Of a stretch of 64,000 bases of DNA, positions 62,035-64,000 are shown piece by piece. The notes beneath the pieces were generated by a model. That model had not been told where the DNA came from. It saw only the letters and a program-made list of their open reading frames with translations, and made no database searches. The stretch is from Candidatus Gastranaerophilales bacterium (GTDB lineage Bacteria; Cyanobacteriota; Vampirovibrionia; Gastranaerophilales; Gastranaerophilaceae). A program made the position numbers and the translations under genes. Location: positions 1-64,000 of the forward strand of contig CALUQG010000007.1 in the NCBI GenBank assembly GCA_944322855.1, written 5' to 3'. Position 1 is the stretch's first letter. Every line of letters begins with the position of its first letter.

Positions 62035-62197
62035 GCCGTAGTATGTATGTGTAAGAGGAATGCCATCCCTCTAAACTCAGAAAGTATAGGCTTTTTAAGC
62101 CTCTGGTTTTTATGCCATCCAATCAGAGAGCTAAATAGAGCCTCTTTAGAGTTACACGGAAGTATTAAAGAAACTCTCTCAGAAAGGAGCTATCACT
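62035..62197 (+). promoter_or_regulatory. structured flagellin leader with a CsrA-like site
   Basis: The 61869-62197 stretch holds no gene. Its second half can form small hairpins AGAGG..CCTCT (62052-62070), GGCTT-TTT-AAGCC (62090-62102) and CTAAA..TTTAG (62131-62149). CACGGAAG (62155-62162) matches the CsrA consensus CANGGANG and the SD is AAGGAG (62184-62189). GCCGTAGT (62035-62042) loosely resembles a FliA -10 but no good -35 partner is seen. Confidence 0.4.
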
Positions 62198-63106
62198 ATG
62201 GCTATTATTGTAAACACGAACATGACTGCGTTAAAAACGCAAACAAACTTGAGCACTGCAACAAACAAAATGGGCAATGCTCTTGAAAGAATGTCAACAG
62301 GTTACAAAATCAACAGCGCAAAAGATGACGCTGCCGGTTTGTACGTAGCAACAGGTTTGGAAACACAGATCAGGGGATCAAAAGTAGCACAGGATAACAT
62401 TGCTACAGGGAACAACGTGTTGCAAATCGTTGAAAGTGACCTTGACAACATGTTATCTAACCTCAACCGTATCAGAGACCTTGCAACACAGGCTGCAAAC
62501 AGTATCTATGATGAAGATGCTATGAACGCTATGTATGAAGAAGTTGTTGCACGTATTGAGGAAATTAACAGGGTGTCACTTGCGTCCAACTTCAACGGTT
62601 TGGAACTGTTGAGCGGTAACAGCAGATTGGCGACAGACGGCCTGAGACTTCAGGTTGGTGCAAACTCTGACCCTGCCGGAAACTCTATTATGATTGATGC
62701 GACATTATTTAACCAGATTGACGCAACAACACTGGGTACAGGCGGTGACACAATCGCAGGTTCAACCGTTACTAATACTGATACAGTTGCAACAGGTGCG
62801 GAAAAAGCATTCCTTGCTGCAACAGCTGCTGCAAGTTATATCGCTGTAATCGACTCAGCAATCGATACAATTTCTACAAACAAATCTACAATCGGTGCTG
62901 TTATGAACAGACTTGAAACAGCAGAAGAATCATTGATTACAACAGTAGAAAACGCTACTGCTGCAAAATCAACAATTATGGATGCTGATATTGCTGAAGA
63001 ATCTGCAAATTATGTTCAAAACCAGATTTTGCAGCAAACATCATCAGCACTTCTTGTTCAAGCTAACTCATTGCCTCAAATCGCAATTCAGCTTGTACAA
63101 GGCTAA
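62198..63106 (+). CDS. fliC: flagellin
   Basis: 302 aa. Conserved D0/D1 ends: N-terminal IVNTNMTALKTQ, STGYKINSAKDDAAGL, NRIRDLATQAANS, and C-terminal TIMDADIAEESANYV and ALLVQANSLPQIAIQLV. Only a ~60-residue variable centre (Thr/Gly/Asp-rich) separates them, so it is a short flagellin. The N-terminal LATQAAN segment is the region recognised by TLR5 in other flagellins. SD AAGGAG 8 nt upstream. Confidence 0.97.
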   Translation: MAIIVNTNMTALKTQTNLSTATNKMGNALERMSTGYKINSAKDDAAGLYVATGLETQIRGSKVAQDNIATGNNVLQIVESDLDNMLSNLNRIRDLATQAANSIYDEDAMNAMYEEVVARIEEINRVSLASNFNGLELLSGNSRLATDGLRLQVGANSDPAGNSIMIDATLFNQIDATTLGTGGDTIAGSTVTNTDTVATGAEKAFLAATAAASYIAVIDSAIDTISTNKSTIGAVMNRLETAEESLITTVENATAAKSTIMDADIAEESANYVQNQILQQTSSALLVQANSLPQIAIQLVQG

Positions 63107-63197
63107 TAAAAAGCTTACGCTTACAATATACATACTTCTTTCTGAGCCCACAAAATATCTTTACGGTATGGAGTGGGCTCAAAATTATTAACAAAAT

Positions 63198-63224
63198 AAA
63201 GCACCGTTTAAAAAACGGTGCTTT
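63198..63224. terminator. bidirectional terminator between flagellin and the GH57 gene
   Basis: AAAGCACCGTTT and AAACGGTGCTTT pair perfectly over 12 bp. An additional hairpin GAGCCCAC/GTGGGCTC (63144-63180) lies between it and the flagellin stop. Confidence 0.88.
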
Positions 63225-63246
63225 ATTCTTTAACTTAAATATTTTG

Positions 63247-64000
63247 TTATTGATATAACGGTTTAAGTTTTTCTTCCTGCTGAGGAATTTTGCCTTCTTC
63301 AATTGGAAGATATGCTCTGTAATCGATTACAGGGAAGCAATTGTCGATAGATTCAATCTCTTGAAGTTTTGCGTCATCGATACAATTGTTTTCAATCATA
63401 TCAGCAATAGTTTCAAATCTTTCAACGTGTTCTCTGAATCTGTCTGTAGCATAGTCTTTTGCCTGCCATGTTGTAATAAGGAACGGCCAATCAGAACTTT
63501 GCAAAAGCAGGTTTTCTCTTGCAAGCTGATTTAATGCTCTGTGCAAAAGTTTGTCCTCAGGAATTTTTTCGTATTTTGAAACAATATCAATAATACGTCT
63601 TTCACAACCGTGAATAATCGGCCACATCCATTCAGTGAGGTGATTTTGCCATACATAGAAATGACCGCCCTGTCCCCATGAAGATTCAGGGATTTGAATT
63701 GCTTCTGTCGGCGGATGAGCCTGAAGATATTCGCCGGCTGTCATTCTTTCAACTTGGGGCAGATAGTTGTTGAATTTTCTTACAACCTGTTTGATAAACT
63801 CAACACCTTCAAACCACCAGTGTCCGAACAATTCTGTATCAAATGAAACCATAACAAGCCCTTCTTTATTGTGAGCGAGTTTGTAGTCGTTTAACATATG
63901 ATAAATCAAAGTTGTATAGTGATCGGAATTCAAATTAACCTGAGACATTGCAAGCACCGGATCATACAACATTTTGTCACCCAAATCGGTAGTTGAAGAA
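63247..64000 (-). CDS. GH57 1,4-alpha-glucan branching enzyme-like protein, C-terminal part
   Basis: The last ~250 residues of a DUF1957-type GH57 enzyme; the frame is open to the window end, so the N-terminus and catalytic nucleophile lie outside. Visible motifs: SFDTELFGHWWFEG (containing the catalytic acid Asp) and SSWGQGGHFYVWQNH. The C-terminal helical domain (RRIIDIVSKYEK onward) fits cyanobacterial and Thermus-type branching enzymes. It forms alpha-1,6 branches in glycogen; with the GH13 gene at 16597 it suggests storage glucan turnover. Confidence 0.9.
   Translation of the reverse strand, partial: SSTTDLGDKMLYDPVLAMSQVNLNSDHYTTLIYHMLNDYKLAHNKEGLVMVSFDTELFGHWWFEGVEFIKQVVRKFNNYLPQVERMTAGEYLQAHPPTEAIQIPESSWGQGGHFYVWQNHLTEWMWPIIHGCERRIIDIVSKYEKIPEDKLLHRALNQLARENLLLQSSDWPFLITTWQAKDYATDRFREHVERFETIADMIENNCIDDAKLQEIESIDNCFPVIDYRAYLPIEEGKIPQQEEKLKPLYQ

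Noticed and set aside
62020-62042. Possible FliA (sigma-28) promoter for flagellin
   Set aside because: GCCGTAGT partly matches the -10 (GCCGATAA) but no TAAA-type -35 sits at the required 15 bp, so I list it only as a leader remark.
62047-62286. 79-residue frame across the flagellin leader and start
   Set aside because: It runs in another frame through the start of flagellin and has no ribosome site; its sequence is a translation of the leader hairpins.

Overview
The window is an AT-rich, gene-dense bacterial chromosome segment, most likely from a gut-type non-photosynthetic relative of Cyanobacteria (Melainabacteria/Vampirovibrionia, Gastranaerophilales-like). This placement is an inference from gene content: a cyanobacterial-type tmRNA tag (ANNV...), a DUF1822-like protein paired with a sigma factor, a plant/cyanobacteria-type divergent PAP2 protein, a GH57 branching enzyme, heptose and KDO genes (an LPS-bearing outer membrane), a flagellin, and many small proteins without recognisable relatives. 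No phage, IS transposase or CRISPR array is visible. Layout: 1-0.2 kb is the 5' part of ssrA (tmRNA), minus strand. 0.2-12 kb is core metabolism and repair: RsgA, a polyprenyl diphosphate synthase, a PAP2-like membrane protein, an orphan histidine kinase, a DMT transporter, Mfd, a SurA/PrsA-like lipoprotein and the two ADP-heptose enzymes RfaE1 and RfaE2. 12.2-18.6 kb is a tightly coupled three-gene operon of two unrecognised, mutually similar membrane proteins and a GH13 glycosidase. 18.7-19.9 kb is a non-coding mosaic of inverted and direct repeats. 20-23.6 kb holds rpsB-tsf with a structured leader, then kdsD-kdsC. 24-28.2 kb holds a small orphan protein, a formyltransferase, a YvyF-like flagellar protein and a TPR-glycosyltransferase, followed by three tRNAs (Thr, Thr, Tyr). 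28.6-36.5 kb is the most unusual stretch: a divergent subtilase-like protein, a divergent AmmeMemoRadiSam pair (radical SAM enzyme; Memo-AMMECR1 fusion), and a sigma factor next to a 1055-residue DUF1822 / anti-sigma zinc finger / acidic linker / TM / TonB-C-like protein. 37-44 kb holds era, rpsA, ispH, a lemA-TPM cluster, a second formyltransferase and an endonuclease IV-like protein. 44-57.5 kb holds small membrane proteins, HIT, TPR proteins, glycosyltransferases, an HxlR regulator, PlsC, MgtC, an orphan DppBC permease pair and mnmG. 57.6-64 kb holds a prepilin-like protein, a rod-shaped candidate RNA (possibly 6S), tiny genes, DAHP synthase, an Orn/Lys/Arg decarboxylase, a flagellin and the C-terminal part of a GH57 glucan branching enzyme that runs off the window. 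Three cross-cutting patterns deserve attention. Seven genes without a Shine-Dalgarno sequence have a -10 hexamer ending 6-8 nt before the start codon, as expected for leaderless mRNAs. Several otherwise unrelated proteins carry a short F-K/Q/G signature in their first ~35 residues. A high share of starts are TTG. Functionally the window links envelope building (heptose, KDO, acyltransferase, glycosyltransferases), glucan metabolism (GH13, GH57) and motility (flagellin, YvyF-like protein).
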